A stretch of DNA of 64,000 nucleotides from Nemertoderma westbladi. Taxonomy: Eukaryota; Xenacoelomorpha; Nemertodermatida; Nemertodermatidae. The notes under the pieces are model-generated. The model was not told the origin of the DNA. It saw nothing but the letters and a program-made list of their open reading frames with translations, and ran no database searches. The DNA lies in contig JAUCBJ010006637.1 in assembly GCA_032718475.1 (NCBI GenBank), forward strand, positions 1-64,000, read 5' to 3'. Made by a program: the position numbers and the translations under genes. Of the stretch, positions 32,380 to 44,595 are shown in pieces; the first letter of the stretch is position 1; the number at the start of each line of letters is the position of its first letter.

Positions 32380-35300
32380 TCAGTAGAGCTCGTCGTCATG
32401 CGGCGGAACTTTAAGAAACCAGGGATAGTCTTTGAGACTCAACAGCTCAATCGCCCAGTGGGACGTTTATGTTTACTGGAAAGAGACAGAGAGCTCTCCG
32501 GAAACTATGGAAGGCAAGAAACTCTTCCCACGACCACTTCCCTAATCCAACCGACATCTAGGGACTCCCCAACTTAATATCGTTCGGAGTGGGCGTGTGA
32601 CTCTATTATTTTATATTATTTTATCATCTTTATATTTATGTATGGATTACTATGTAATTTTATTATAATCGTTTTATTTAATTTAGTAGAATATTATTTA
32701 GCGATTATTTTGTAGAATAGTGCAATATATTCGTGTTTATTACGTACATACTTACTTATATTATATTTAGTGCGACGGCGAAGAAATAATTATTTTTTCT
32801 CTTTCCTTACTGTCCGTATTATATTATAAATACGTAACTACAGTAAGATGAAATGTCTGTACTTATTAAAGTACAATAAAGCCACTACTATATTTAAGTA
32901 TTATTGGTAGGCAGAGTATTAGGAATGCAAAGTTCAGATCCTCGTGTCTCGGCTAAACCAAGCTCTGGGTAGACCTTGGAAACGACTTGCCTCTTCACAC
33001 TGACATTGCTTCGTGCGATATTGCTCTCATACCGTATATTAAATAATACATATAGTAGCGTGATGTCCCTTTAACAGTAGCGTATAACGCAAAATAAATC
33101 TGTTAAACCCTTTGACCATCTGTAATTCTAGTCGATTAAGATATCGCGGCACCCACCGATATACTTGAAAGACAAATTCTAGAATCAGTGGTTAACGTCC
33201 CCAGACAAGTTCTGGAATAAATCGGTGCCCATCTCAAATATTAATTAATTAATATTTGCAAAATCTAATAAATCAAAATCTGTAAAATTCAGATCCTTTA
33301 ATAATTCTAGTCAATTAAGATATCGTAGTATTTACCGATATTTTTAAAAAGACAATTGTCATAGAATTAAGGATCTTGTGTCCCCAGACATGTTCTGGAA
33401 TCCAAATATGTCCATTTAATTATCAAATAATAAAATTTCAGGGAATCAATTTAAATTCATGCCTTTTAATGAATTTAATAAATTGCCATTTTTACGCAAT
33501 TTATAAAGTTCCCAAAATTCCATTAATTAATAGATCAAGGGAGCGGAGATTTATCTTATCATGCGTATGAGTGTGTGAAAGTCTCCCAAACATAGTCAAT
33601 AGCCGATAAAATTCATAAAGTCATGTATAAAACAGAACATTGACTATTAAAGAATTACTATTAAATAACATCCCAGATCTGTATGCATTGGAATCACCCT
33701 AATTCTACCGCTAGCTTTGCATAATGTCACCATAGCAACAACCACGCTAGAATTAGAATTGAGTTAAAAGAACAATAGAAAGCTTGTCCCATTGAATAGC
33801 ATAGGGAATACATAGTGCACTGATAGTATCCAAGGATACATAATAATACAGTGACATTCTGGAAGGCATTGACTAACGGACAAGTGACCCGAGTGTGTGT
33901 AATTTGTGACAAGTTGTGTGTGTGGTATTTGTGAGTTTATAGGTGAATGTTACTGCTAAGGTGTGTTTACAGTAGCTAGTCGCAATCGTAAAAGTAACCT
34001 AACTCTCCAAGGAAACCTGAAGTACATCTAAGCCTTTGGGACGGACAGTTGAGTGACTTGTGCCGGTTGTCGTTGTCGTTGTGCGGCTACGTCGTTGGCG
34101 AAAGTACAGCGGCGACGACACATCGGCGCTGAGGATCTCGTACTGTCCGGGGTTGATTGGGGTAGGCAGCGACGCCCGCTCGCCTAAATATAAACTCATT
34201 ATAATATGGATAAACTCATATATAGCAGATATGACGGAGTTGATAGAAGATGGTCTTGTCATCCTATCGATTTACACAATACGGACTATGTCGACTATAT
34301 ATCCTGCCCAGCGGAGTCGGAACCATAAACGGAAATTCGAATGCGAAAATTCTATTCGAAATCGACTCGAAAGAAAAGACACTTAAGAAACAAATGGACG
34401 CGGTAACTCCAACGTATATGTGGAATTCTTGATAGAAGCATTGTAACAACAAATAAATATCACCCGCGTTTACCCTACCAGACGTGCGTCTTTGGTATTA
34501 TTACGATAAATGCCCTAGACCCAACTAATAAACGGAAAGACATAAACATCCACGTAAACCGAAACTTGTTGACGTATCACCTATGCTCACTCGGCTCGAA
34601 CGATCCTGGAGTAAACCTACGATCAGAGTCCCGGAATACTCGGTCAAACCTCCTCATTCCTTAGTTGGACCTCAGACCTGCGATCTTGGTAGTGTCGCGG
34701 ATCCTCGCGGACTGTATTCACTGTTCAAAGATCTAGTGCTACCCTAACAATTAATCGGTAACACTCCGACAGTGATTTCTAGCTAGCCGCCCATCTTACC
34801 TAGCCGGATTGTGACGCGGACACCTAATATCACTATCCAACCGTATGGTCGTCCACGTTTAACGCGATACAACCCCTCATCAAGGGGAAGGAGAGCGTTG
34901 TACGAAACGAGTTAAACGCTATTTTATAAAGATCAAAAGGGAAACCTGCGTTTGTTCAGATAAACGTAAGTTATAACAGTGAGTCCAATCGATAAACGAA
35001 TTGGCCTTATCTCAATTCGATTGGGAAATCCAGAATCTCTAAGAAGTTATCGAACTTGGACGATCCTATTCTCTGCGAGAGTTTTTGGATGAACGTATCC
35101 AGCTACGAGCGGAGGAAAATCAGCTCGAGGAGAAGCATATCGAAACGGCAGATACCTCGACCACAATCCTACACCTTCTGATGCAATCATATTGCACCCT
35201 TCACCCAGGAGTTATGGCCCTCCTAGTAAAGTGGCTCCCCCCAAAGAGAAAAAGACTCTTGCTAGCCTCAAAAAACTGCGTAAACGCCGTCTGCGTAAGA

Positions 35301-35384
35301 AAGACTAACTGTTTAGAGTATCTTTATGTTTTAGAAACTGTGATTTATATTTTATAGACTGAAAATCCCATTTTCTGGGAGCGG
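32380..35384 (+). other. 3' region of copy A: tail of pol, repeats, eroded extra ORF, polypurine tract
   Basis: 32380-32577 is the severed end of pol (same frame, contains LNRPVGRLCLLERDRELSG). 33124-33400 holds two diverged tandem units of ~176 bp (each with AATTCTAGTC..TTAAGATATCG and CCCCAGACA.GTTCTGGAAT). From about 34230 the region matches the extra ORFs of copy C, but with stops, frameshifts and an internal deletion of ~165 bp near 34257. Right before the 3' LTR, TCCCATTTTCTGGGA can form a small hairpin, followed by GGGAGCGG, the likely polypurine tract that primes plus-strand synthesis. Confidence 0.7.
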
Positions 35385-36602
35385 TGTAAAAGCCTTTGCT
35401 GAATTGCCCCGTTATTTTTATTATCTTTTACATTAAAATACTCTGTAGTTGATTTAATAAGTGTAAGAGACCGTATTATTGCTGTATCGGTGTTTTTAGA
35501 GGATCTAAGACCTATTTCCTCCGTATGTGTACTGTGAAAGGCATATTTTATGATTCTATGGCAATTCGTGACGCAAAGGGGTGATAGCTACTCTTGAACA
35601 GTAGTTACTATGACTACGGTTAACAGCTGACATTCATACGTGTTGATTTCCTTTGTTCTAAGGCGTCTCTCAGTTCAGTCAGCCAATTAGAGCGTTTTTG
35701 TGGCTCCTTGTACAGAAAATTTCCGAGAAATGATGCAATGCCTATGTGCAGTGTTTACATTCAGTCCTGAGCCAAAGAAAGAACGGCTTGGAAGTATTTT
35801 GTGCTTTACTGTTTTTAGTCTTACACTAGTAGGTTTAATTACAAGGACATATATCCTTTAACTGCTGACTGATCATACATGCTGACTGCTGAAACATTGC
35901 AAACTCATAACAATCAGTGTTTTCATTGTTGTTTTATACTGCTATTTACCGTCAGTTCTTCATAATATGGTTGATGAATTATTATATTTGGAATAACGAT
36001 AAATAACCCCGAAACCCAACATTCTTGATATACCGAAGGTAAGAGAGAAGGGTTACAGATAAACGATTGTGACTTATGTTAAAGTGGTTTGAAGTGAATC
36101 TAATGTTATTTGATAGACCCTACATGAGTCAGTCTGTGTCCCTTTTATATGTGATTAAAATCAGTGAAGATTGGCAGATTAGTGTGCAGTATTGTGCAGC
36201 ATTGTGTATGAGTGAGTCTGTTAAAGAAGCAATTCCTAAAGAATGCGCCATATATGTGAATTATAATTAAGCCATATCGTTGTGAGTAGTTTAAGTCATA
36301 ACTCTGTTTATATAGATAAAGCGCCACGTCCTAAAGGAACTGTTAATATTACCGAAGGTGAATAATATTGTCAGAGATTATATAGTACTGTCAGTCGAAT
36401 AATACATTAGGCTTACATAGCAATAAAATTAAACCGTCGAACCCAATCTCCCGGGAATCTCCAGCGGGTGAATGGTCGCGCACGGATTGGTTTCGACTAG
36501 TGTAGTGAATCAAATACTTGTCATAGACTAAAAACCGATTTAATATCTAGAAGACATCTTAATTTGGTGGGTTAAACTGCCAAAGGTCTGAAAGCGCGAA
36601 CA
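35385..36602 (+). repeat. 3' LTR of copy A
   Basis: 1218 bp, identical in length to the 5' LTR and differing at eight sites by eye. It ends GCGCGAACA and is followed directly by TAGGGGAAACGCG, which is interior sequence of copy B in reverse orientation. Confidence 0.95.
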
Positions 36603-37241
36603 TAGGGGAAACGCGAGTGATCTTTCTCCAGCTTACAATATTCCTCCATCCGTTCGAAGCTATCCGGTACAACAGGTAGCGATCGATCGGCGGTAAGATA
36701 CATCATAGTGGAATAGAGCCGTTTGAGTTCTACCATGCGGTCATGATGTATACCTTGAGGATATCGAGTTTCTAGATTCTGTTGACTGGTAATATCGAGA
36801 TAGGTTTCTCTCAAGCATTCCAGGTATTTGGTGGAGTCGCTGCGTTTATCCGGCTCTTCGACATCTGCACTTTCGAGTCGGTTTCGAATAGAATTTTCGT
36901 GTTCGAGTCTCAGTTTATCGTTCCGCTTCCGCTGGGTATGATATTTAAATAAACCATTTCCCTTTGGTGTCTATATCGTTCGTATCGTGTAGGTCGATAG
37001 GATGACCAGTAGTTAAGAAGTCCATATACGTACCATTACGATGCGTATAGCGAGCGGTGAATTTTCTACAGTCTAACCCACGCGCAAGTTGCTCCCGGGA
37101 CATTGGCGGTTAGATATAACGACCATCGTCCTCCGTAGTAGTGGGACCAGCGTCGCCGCGTATCAAGCTATCAACAAACGCTTGTAAAGGTAGAGTATAT
37201 CGTTCCCTGATACCAAGATCATCTTCTATCAACTCAATCAT
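36603..37241 (-). pseudogene. Extra-ORF region of copy B (broken)
   Basis: Contains the 43-codon small ORF (37110-37241, MIELIEDDLGIRERYTLP...), then a second frame starting MSREQLA that is frameshifted near 36960 by loss of one T relative to copy C. Its continuation is open through QQNLETRYPQG to FPY and is cut by the LTR boundary at 36603. In this copy the codon that is a stop in copy C is still Gln. No family recognised. Confidence 0.55.
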
Positions 37242-38886
37242 ATCTGCTATATAAGTTTATCCATATTATAATGAGTTTATATTTAGGCGAGCCGGCGTCG
37301 CTGCCTACCCCTCTCTGCCCCCGGACAGTGCGAGATCCTCAGCGCTGGTGTACTTTCGCCGATGTGCCTATCGCCAACGTCGTAGCTGCACAACGACTAC
37401 AACAACCAACACGAGCCACTCCACCGTCCGTCCCAAAGGCTTAGATATACTTCAGGTTCTTACTGGAGAGTTAGGGTTACTTTCACAATTGCGACTCGCT
37501 ACTGTAAACACACCTTAGTAGTAACATTCACCTACAAACGCACAAATTCCACGTAACAGTCACAAATGGTACACATTCTATCACACATTCGGGTCATTTG
37601 TCCGTTAGTCAAGTGCCTTCCAGAATGTCACGTTGTTATTATGTATCCTTGGATACTAGCGGTGTGCTATTTATTCCGTATGCTATTCAATACGCAAGCC
37701 CTTTATTGTTCTTTTAACTCACTTCTAATTCTAGCGTGGTTGTTGCCATGGTGACATTATGGAAAGCTAGCGGTAGAATTAGGGTAATTCTCATGCATAC
37801 AGATCTGGGATGCTATTTAATAGTAAGTCTTTAATGGTCAATATCCCTTTTATACATGATTTTATGAATTTTATCGGCTATTGACTATACATTGGAGATT
37901 CTCGCACACAAATACACTTAATAGAGTGAATCTCCGCTCCCATGATCTATTAATTAATGGAATTTTGGGAATGTTATAAATTGTACAAAATGACAATTTA
38001 TTAAATTCATTTAAATATATGAATTTAAATTTATTCCCGTAAATTTTATTATTTAATGTTAAATAGACACAATTTTATTCCAGAACGTGTCTGGGGACTG
38101 GGGTCCTTGATTCTAGGAATTTTGTCCTTTTAAGAGTATCGGTAAGTGCTACGATATCTTAATCGACTAGAATTTTAAAGGATCTAATATTTGACAGATT
38201 TTTGTAAATATTAATAATTAATATTTAGGATGGGCACCAGTTTATTCCAGAACTTGTCTGGGGACGTTAACCACTGATTCTAGAATTTGTCTTTCAAGTA
38301 TATCGGTGGGTGCCGCGATATCTTAATCGACTAGAATTACAGATGGTCAAAGGGTTTAACAGATTTATTTTGCGTTGTACGCTACTGTTAAAAGGACATC
38401 ACGCTACTATATGTATTATTTAATATACGGTATGAGAGCAATATCGCACGAAGCAATGTCAGTGTGAAGAGGCAAGTCGTTTCCAAGGTCTACCCAGAGC
38501 TTGGTTTAGCCGAGACACGAGGATCTGAACTTTGCATTCCTAATACTCTGCCTACCAATAATACTTAAATATAGTAGTGGCTTTATTGTACTTTAATAAG
38601 TACGGACATTTCATCTTACTGTAGTCACGTATTTATAATATGATACGGGCAGTAAGGAAAGAGAAAAATAATTATTTCTCGCCGTCGCACTAAATATATA
38701 ATATACGTAATTAAATAATAAACGCGAATATATATTGCACTAATCTACTAAATAATCTCTAAAATACCATACTACTAAATAAAATTAAATAAAACGATTA
38801 AAATAAAATTACATAATAATACATACATAAATATAAAAATAAAACAAATACAAAATAATAGAGTCACACACCCACTCCATATGTTG

Positions 38887-41800
38887 TTACGTTATGGAGT
38901 CCCTAGATGTTTGAAGGATTAGGGAGGTGGTCGTGGGAAGAGAATCTTGCCTTCCACAGTTTCCGGAGAGTCCTCCATTCCCTTCCGGTAAACACAAACG
39001 ACCGACTGGGTGATTGAGTCGCTGCATCCCGAATACAATTCCAGGTTTCCTCTTCGTCCTGGAATAGTGACGATAGAAACATCGCTCTAGGTACACGACG
39101 GCCTTACAAAGCCGATTCCAGGAGCTATAGTGGTCCGTCGCTCCCTGCAGGAGAGGTGAGAGTCCCTGCGAGACGTCTGATGTTCCAGAGCTCCAGTCGC
39201 TCTCTCTGATCTTCATGAAGGATCCACTCGCGGTGGGGAGGTCCAGATCCACGGCGTCGTCCCTGGCAATATGTAATACCGACAGATCTATCCCGGGTTC
39301 AAATAACTCCGATCCACCCGTCCGGGTTTTAGGTTTGACTTTCTCCGCTCCCTTGGCTGGTCTAATCTCAGTCGGAGTAAGATGGGGAGGCCATTCATCC
39401 TCCTTACTCAGGAAGTCGGGTTCACCTAACCGGTCTGTAGTATCTGTCAGTTCTTGAGGAGTTGCTCCTCTGGAAGCGATGTCAGTTGGATTAAACTTCT
39501 TGGGGCAATATCTCCATTGATCTACATTGGAGCTAATATCGTCATTATCTGAGGAGTATGGTGTTCCCTCAGTTGGGTCGTCTCCCTCACTAGTATCATC
39601 TTCCCATTCACTCACCTGGCAGACGCGATCTTGAAGCAGTCTTTCTCTGAGCGTTCTTCGGGAAGGTCCAGTAAGGTACCAACCTACTCTAGTTCTTACC
39701 GCATAGGTCTGAAGTGGTTGCGGTTGAGCAGGTCGTTTCTCCAATGTCTCCAGCGCCTCATGCGCGTTTTGACCGATTAATATTTGTACTCCAGGATAAT
39801 CGGTGTCGAATCTAGGAATGTTAAGTTGTTGGGCATGATCATCTTCGTCCCAATTATAAGGTTCCACTTGGGTGGTAGCGAAGTTCTTTATTGCCACCAT
39901 TTTGACTGACCTTATACTGTGTTCTCCTAGTTTATCCTGTGGAGTGGACAACTCACCTATATAATAGTCGGCAGCCACAGCAGATTTCCAAACCTGTATG
40001 ATCCCTGACATGTTTAGCTTGGTTCGGAACTTGGGTTGTCCAGCAAAGATGTCTTCGGCTAGTTATTTATCGATGAATGTTCCTGTGCTGCCGGAGTCCA
40101 GGAGGGCGTTCACTATATAGCTCTTCTGAGGTCCGTGGACCCGTAACTGGACTACAGGAAATTCTCGGATTCCTACATTTGAAGTTGGCGCTTTCCAAGA
40201 TTGTTGTTGATCTGAAGTAGTTAGGGTGAGGTCGCTGTCTGTGTCTTTCTCATACATGAGTGCTCGATACACTGCGGTGGTGTTTATTAAGTAACAGGAT
40301 TCGTTTTGGTCGGAGAATTCGTCCGTATAGAATCCTTCCATCTCAGAACTTGGGTCAGTGTCGTTCACATCACTGAATTGGACATGTAGTTGTTCGGACT
40401 CACTTACCTGACTCGGGCTGCTTCGTTCGAATTCAGTGTGCAACAAGATATGATGTTTTGCACCGCACTTTGCACACCTTGCGTCGGAGTAACAGGTTCG
40501 CCGTTGGTGTCCTCGTCTGAGGCAATTATAACACAACCGCTTATCCCACATGACTTCCCGTCTCTCTTTTAATGATTTCTTTAAGAATTCATCGCACATA
40601 TTCAAGCGGTGGGGCCCGTCGCACAGCACACATTTGGGTTTGATGTTACTTACTTTAACCTGTGCTGTGTGGTGCACACTTGTTCTTTCCTCGGGCTTTC
40701 TTACATGAATTCTCTTGGGAGACGTAGGAGGGGTTTTTCTTACCGGTTCTCTTCTGTCATTGGGTCGAGACTTGAATTTACTTACCTGTTCTATAGGCGC
40801 TTTATTGCCATAATAAGATCTTTCAGTGTCTTTTCCGCTGTCCTCTCCTTGAGAAGTCTGGCTTTCGCCGTCGTCTGTATAACACACTGGTGTTACCCTT
40901 CTCCTAGAAATGGGTTTCTCACTTACCTTGTTTTCCAGTGTCTTCTCTCTGGACTGCCTTAGGAGCTGTAATTTCACTTCTCCATCTAGGAATGACATGA
41001 GATCAGCCATGGTAGGGTCTCGTCGTTGTTGTTCCATCATATATAACACTTTCTTATCCCAGCGGGTACCTACTCCACCCTTTGGTAAAGTAGAAGCCAC
41101 TGCCCTAATAACCATAGTATTCTGATACTCATGAGACTTACCTAGCCAATCTAATTGTCTGCAGATCTCCTGAATCTCATCGGAAAACTCTATAATTCCG
41201 CTGCTAATAAACTTTCGGGGCGCTACCAACTTTGCATATAAATAACCAGCTATGTTATTCCTATTACCATACCTGATGTTTAGTGTATCCCAAACTTGTC
41301 TTAATCCGTCTGGATGTCCAATAAACTTTAACGCCATTAACTTGAGAGATCCTTCCAAGCACTCGATGAGGAATCTAAGTTTCTCTCCATTAGATAGTAC
41401 AGAGTTCTGTATGTTATCTTTGTAATATTCATTAAAAGGTAACCATTTCATCTCATCTCCATTGAACTTGACGATCTCTCCCACCTTTACCGCTTGCCGG
41501 GCTTCGGTTCTAGCCATTTGACGCGTAAAACTTTCTTGGGCCATCGTGTTATTTAATATCGAGTTATCGGTATATAAATTTCTCGGATTATGATCCGGTC
41601 TATAGGGAATATCATTATCAACAGGTCTATAATTACCCTTAATAGGGTTCACTATAGGAGTTTCTACTTCGCTAGCAGTATAGATGCGTGTAGGCTCCAC
41701 ACCTTGCGCATGAGATACTTCAGACCTAACAGGTTGACACATGGTTACAGGGGGTGGTGGTATACACCTTTGTGTATTTACTAATTTATCGCGTTCTAGC

Positions 41801-43293
41801 GCGATACTTTGCTGCACTTCTTGCAACTCTAGCCTACTTTCCCTTACTGTGCCTTTGAATTGTTGAACAGTCTCCTGCATCTGTCCGAGCAGGAGATCCA
41901 TCCCCCGTCGTCTCTCATCCACCCATTCGACCGCCGAAGCGGGATTCGCCAACGTTGTAGCGGGCGGACGAGGGACAACGGGCGACAAATCATGAATATT
42001 TCGCTCGGAGTCCAGGGTATGAACTGTCTCACGGACTGTTCTGCTGGGCACAGGTAGCTTAGTGCTGTGCAAAGGGAATTGAGAGGTAGGTTCAGGGAGT
42101 ACAGGTGTCTCTACGACCGAAAGGGTGGCTTCGGGAACAGACCTAACTATTTCGGGCTCATCTACTATAGTAGGGAGTCTCTCTATTGTAATTATTTGGT
42201 CTGTGGGTTCTGTACTACCTAAGTTGGTGTTATTTAGTTGCCTTCTAACAGCTGGAGGCAAATCAGGCAATTTTTGACGTTGGAATGTTCTTTTACGTCT
42301 GCTTAAGTGAGATCTACTTCCTTTGCCTTCAGTATCGGTGGTATCGCCTTCCTCAGATGATGTATATCCCTGTCTTTTGGGAGTAGATCGATTCATCATC
42401 TGCATATTACTAGCTGTTAACTGTTTATTTATGCAGTCTTGATTCTCCTGAATATTTTCCAATTCTAATTGGGCGATCTCTTCAGCCGCTCGCCGTTCTG
42501 CTTCTGCCGCTGCCATTTCCGCTTTTCTTTCCATTTCAGCTGCTTTTCTTTTCGCTTCTGCTGCTGCCACCTTTCTTTCCGCTTCGGCCGCCTTTCTTTG
42601 GGCTTCTACTGCTGCAGCTGCCGCCTTTCTTTCGGCTTCTACTGCTGCAGCTGCCGCTTTTGCCTCTGCCGCTGCCGCTTTTACCTCTGCCGCTGCCTCT
42701 GCCGCTTCTCTATCCACTTCTGCCGCTTTTCGTTCCGCTTCTGCCGCTGCTACTGCTGCTTTCTTTCTGTCTTCTATGCGTTTTTTCTTCACCCTTTCTT
42801 CTTGGTCTCTAGCGATGCGGAGTTGTTCATCGAATTTAGCTTGGTTCGCCGCTAACCTATCCACATCAATTGCGTCCAACACACGCTGGGCTCCTTCACT
42901 ATTAGGGCTAAGTCCATCTAGCCTTCTCCTCAACTCTTCGTCTCCCAAAAAACGCTGATAGTCTGACAGATAGATGTCAATGGCATCCTTCTTATGCGGT
43001 TTCTCTGCCGTCGCTTCACTTTCCACTTGGGAAAAAGTAGCGTCTGTTGATTCTCCATGGGTTGAGCGCTCCTCCAGCTGAGCTTTCCACTGAGCTGTTC
43101 CTTGAACCTGGCGACTCACCCGTTGAAACCAAGTCTTTACGGCAACTTGCAACGACGTGTCTTGTCTTCTTTTAGAAGCCTCTTCAAAGGCTGATAATAT
43201 TAGCCTGATTCGCAGAATTCTTTCTCTAACTTGATAAAGCAGTTGTCCCTGCTCTTGAGGTCCGGTCTTCAGGTTATGACTTAAACTAGACAC
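38887..43293 (-). pseudogene. gag-protease-remnant pol frame, copy B
   Basis: A single minus-strand frame (43293 to 38887) with one nonsense codon (TAA, 40063-40065) right after the protease motif LLDSGSTGTFIDK. The first ~10 codons derive from the LTR, because a deletion joined LTR sequence to gag at about residue 220 of the copy-A protein. The alanine-rich coiled coil, DUF1759-like region, CCHC knuckles and protease are present. Pol is reduced by two deletions that keep the frame: the first removes RT and most of RNase H (copy A residues ~1422-2012), the second removes integrase (from ~2170 to the C-terminal tail). The frame still reaches the family's normal C-terminus. This looks like a non-autonomous derivative that kept structural functions. 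Confidence 0.85.
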
Positions 43294-44157
43294 AACGAAA
43301 AGGCTATAGATTCACGTATATGGCGCATTCTTTAGGAGATGCTTTGTTATCAGTTACAATCATACACAATGCTGCACAATACTGCACACTAATCTGCCGA
43401 CCTTCACTGAATTTAGTCACGCATAAAGAGAGCAACAGACAATTTATGTTGGGCATATGAAATAGCATTAGATTCACTTCAAACCACTCAACATAGGTCG
43501 CAATCGTTTATCTGTAACCGGTCTCTCTAACCTTTAGTATATCAAGAAGGTGGGGTGTCTGACTATTGATCAGTATTCCAAATATAATCTTCCATCAACA
43601 AATATAATGAATAACCGACAGCAAAAGCAGTAATGTAAGATATGAATTGCATAGATATGTATGATAAGATTGCTCGTTTGTGTAAATCGTTTGGTTAGTA
43701 TGATAACAGATATACGTTCTATAATTAAGCCTACTAATGTAAAGCTAAAGAATGCTGATATACGGAGGTGCCAAAAGCCGATGTTCTTAGGCTCTGGGCA
43801 AAAACATAACACTGAACTACTGAGTTCTGTATACACCTCCAACACAGAGACAAAAACGCTCTGATTGGTCAACCGAACAACGAGAGAACAAAGAAACAAA
43901 GAAACGTCGACGTGGCAATATCAGCTGTTAGCCATCGTCATGGTAGCGACACTGTTTTCAAGAGTATCCAGCTTATCGCGTCACGAGATTGCGGATTATG
44001 TCCTCTAAAGTACAAATACAGTACAAATACAGAAGAAATGACTTTTATGTCCTCTAAAACACCAGTACAGCAAGGACACGGCCTTTTTATGCCTGGCAAA
44101 CCAACTACAGAGTACTTTAAGGGAAAATAACCGGTTAATGACGCAAAAGCTTTTACA
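43273..44157 (-). repeat. Partial 5' LTR of copy B
   Basis: About 885 bp of LTR of the copy-C type, ending on the plus strand with CTTTTACA (the LTR start in reverse). The inner ~250 bp of the LTR, the whole leader and the first ~220 gag codons are missing at the junction near 43273. The flanking sequence after 44157 (GCCCCCAAAC) has no partner, so a target duplication cannot be tested. Confidence 0.85.
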
Positions 44158-44590
44158 GCCCCCAAACTAAAACCGTTTTATGGATTTATTTTAAGCTCTG
44201 TGATCTGATTTTTAAGATATTTACCACAACACCAAAATGTTTATTACCATAGTTTATGCTACAAATGTAAATACATACTTTTATGGTCTATTTATGTAAA
44301 ACGTAATCCCATATTGTAAATGTGGCTGGTTGCGAGAAAAGGGACCTGGGGAAAAAATTTTCATTCTGAGAAAAACGCGTTTAAAGTTTGGCTCTTAAAA
44401 TCGACTGTTTTCATTGGTTTATTGGTCTTTATTGGGTTTTATTAGAGCGAAATTATTATACTAGTAATAATACTAAGCACCGTATACACTTGTTATTTTA
44501 GATTATCGTAGAATATCTGTAGCCTATTCTGTTAGTTATTGTACAAACAAGTTAACACACGAATAATTTAGAATTTATTATGGAAACTGA
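44158..44590. other. Flank between copies B and C, with inverted-repeat half
   Basis: Unique AT-rich DNA. 44321-44352 contains a 32-bp stretch (core GGTTGCGAGAAAAGGGACC) whose exact reverse complement is at 63121-63152, on the other side of copy C. No gene seen. Confidence 0.6.
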
Positions 44591-44595
44591 AGCAG
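44591..44595. repeat. Target-site duplication of copy C, left
   Basis: AGCAG, repeated at 62018-62022 directly outside the other LTR. The 5-bp length fits BEL/Pao integration. Confidence 0.9.

Larger units (their letters stand above)
21058..36602 (+). mobile_element. BEL/Pao LTR retrotransposon, copy A (nearly intact)
   Basis: 15.5-kb element: LTR, 2.2-kb leader, gag-pol, ~2.8-kb 3' region with remnants of extra ORFs, LTR. The BEL/Pao assignment comes from domain order in the polyprotein: DUF1759-type gag, CCHC knuckles, protease, RT, Pao-type domain, RNase H, integrase, DUF5641-like C-terminus. The two LTRs differ at eight positions by eye, so insertion is recent. No target duplication is visible: the left flank ends CCTGC and the right flank starts TAGGG. 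The right flank is interior sequence of copy B, so the right junction is probably not the original insertion site. Only one clear disabling change is seen in gag-pol (TGA at 32377). Confidence 0.9.
36603..44157 (-). mobile_element. BEL/Pao retrotransposon, copy B (truncated, deleted, inverted)
   Basis: Minus-strand relative of copies A and C. Reading from its 5' end: partial LTR (44157 down to 43273), fused directly to gag; gag-protease; remnants of pol with RT, RNase H and integrase deleted; 3' region; extra-ORF remnants. It stops at 36603 against the 3' LTR of copy A, without its own 3' LTR. The equivalent point in copy C is 46696, so about 960 bp plus the LTR are missing. It cannot be autonomous. 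Confidence 0.85.

Noticed and set aside
34000-35357. Envelope gene in the 3' region of the BEL/Pao elements
   Set aside because: No signal peptide, no membrane segment and no glycoprotein-like cysteine pattern are seen in any frame.
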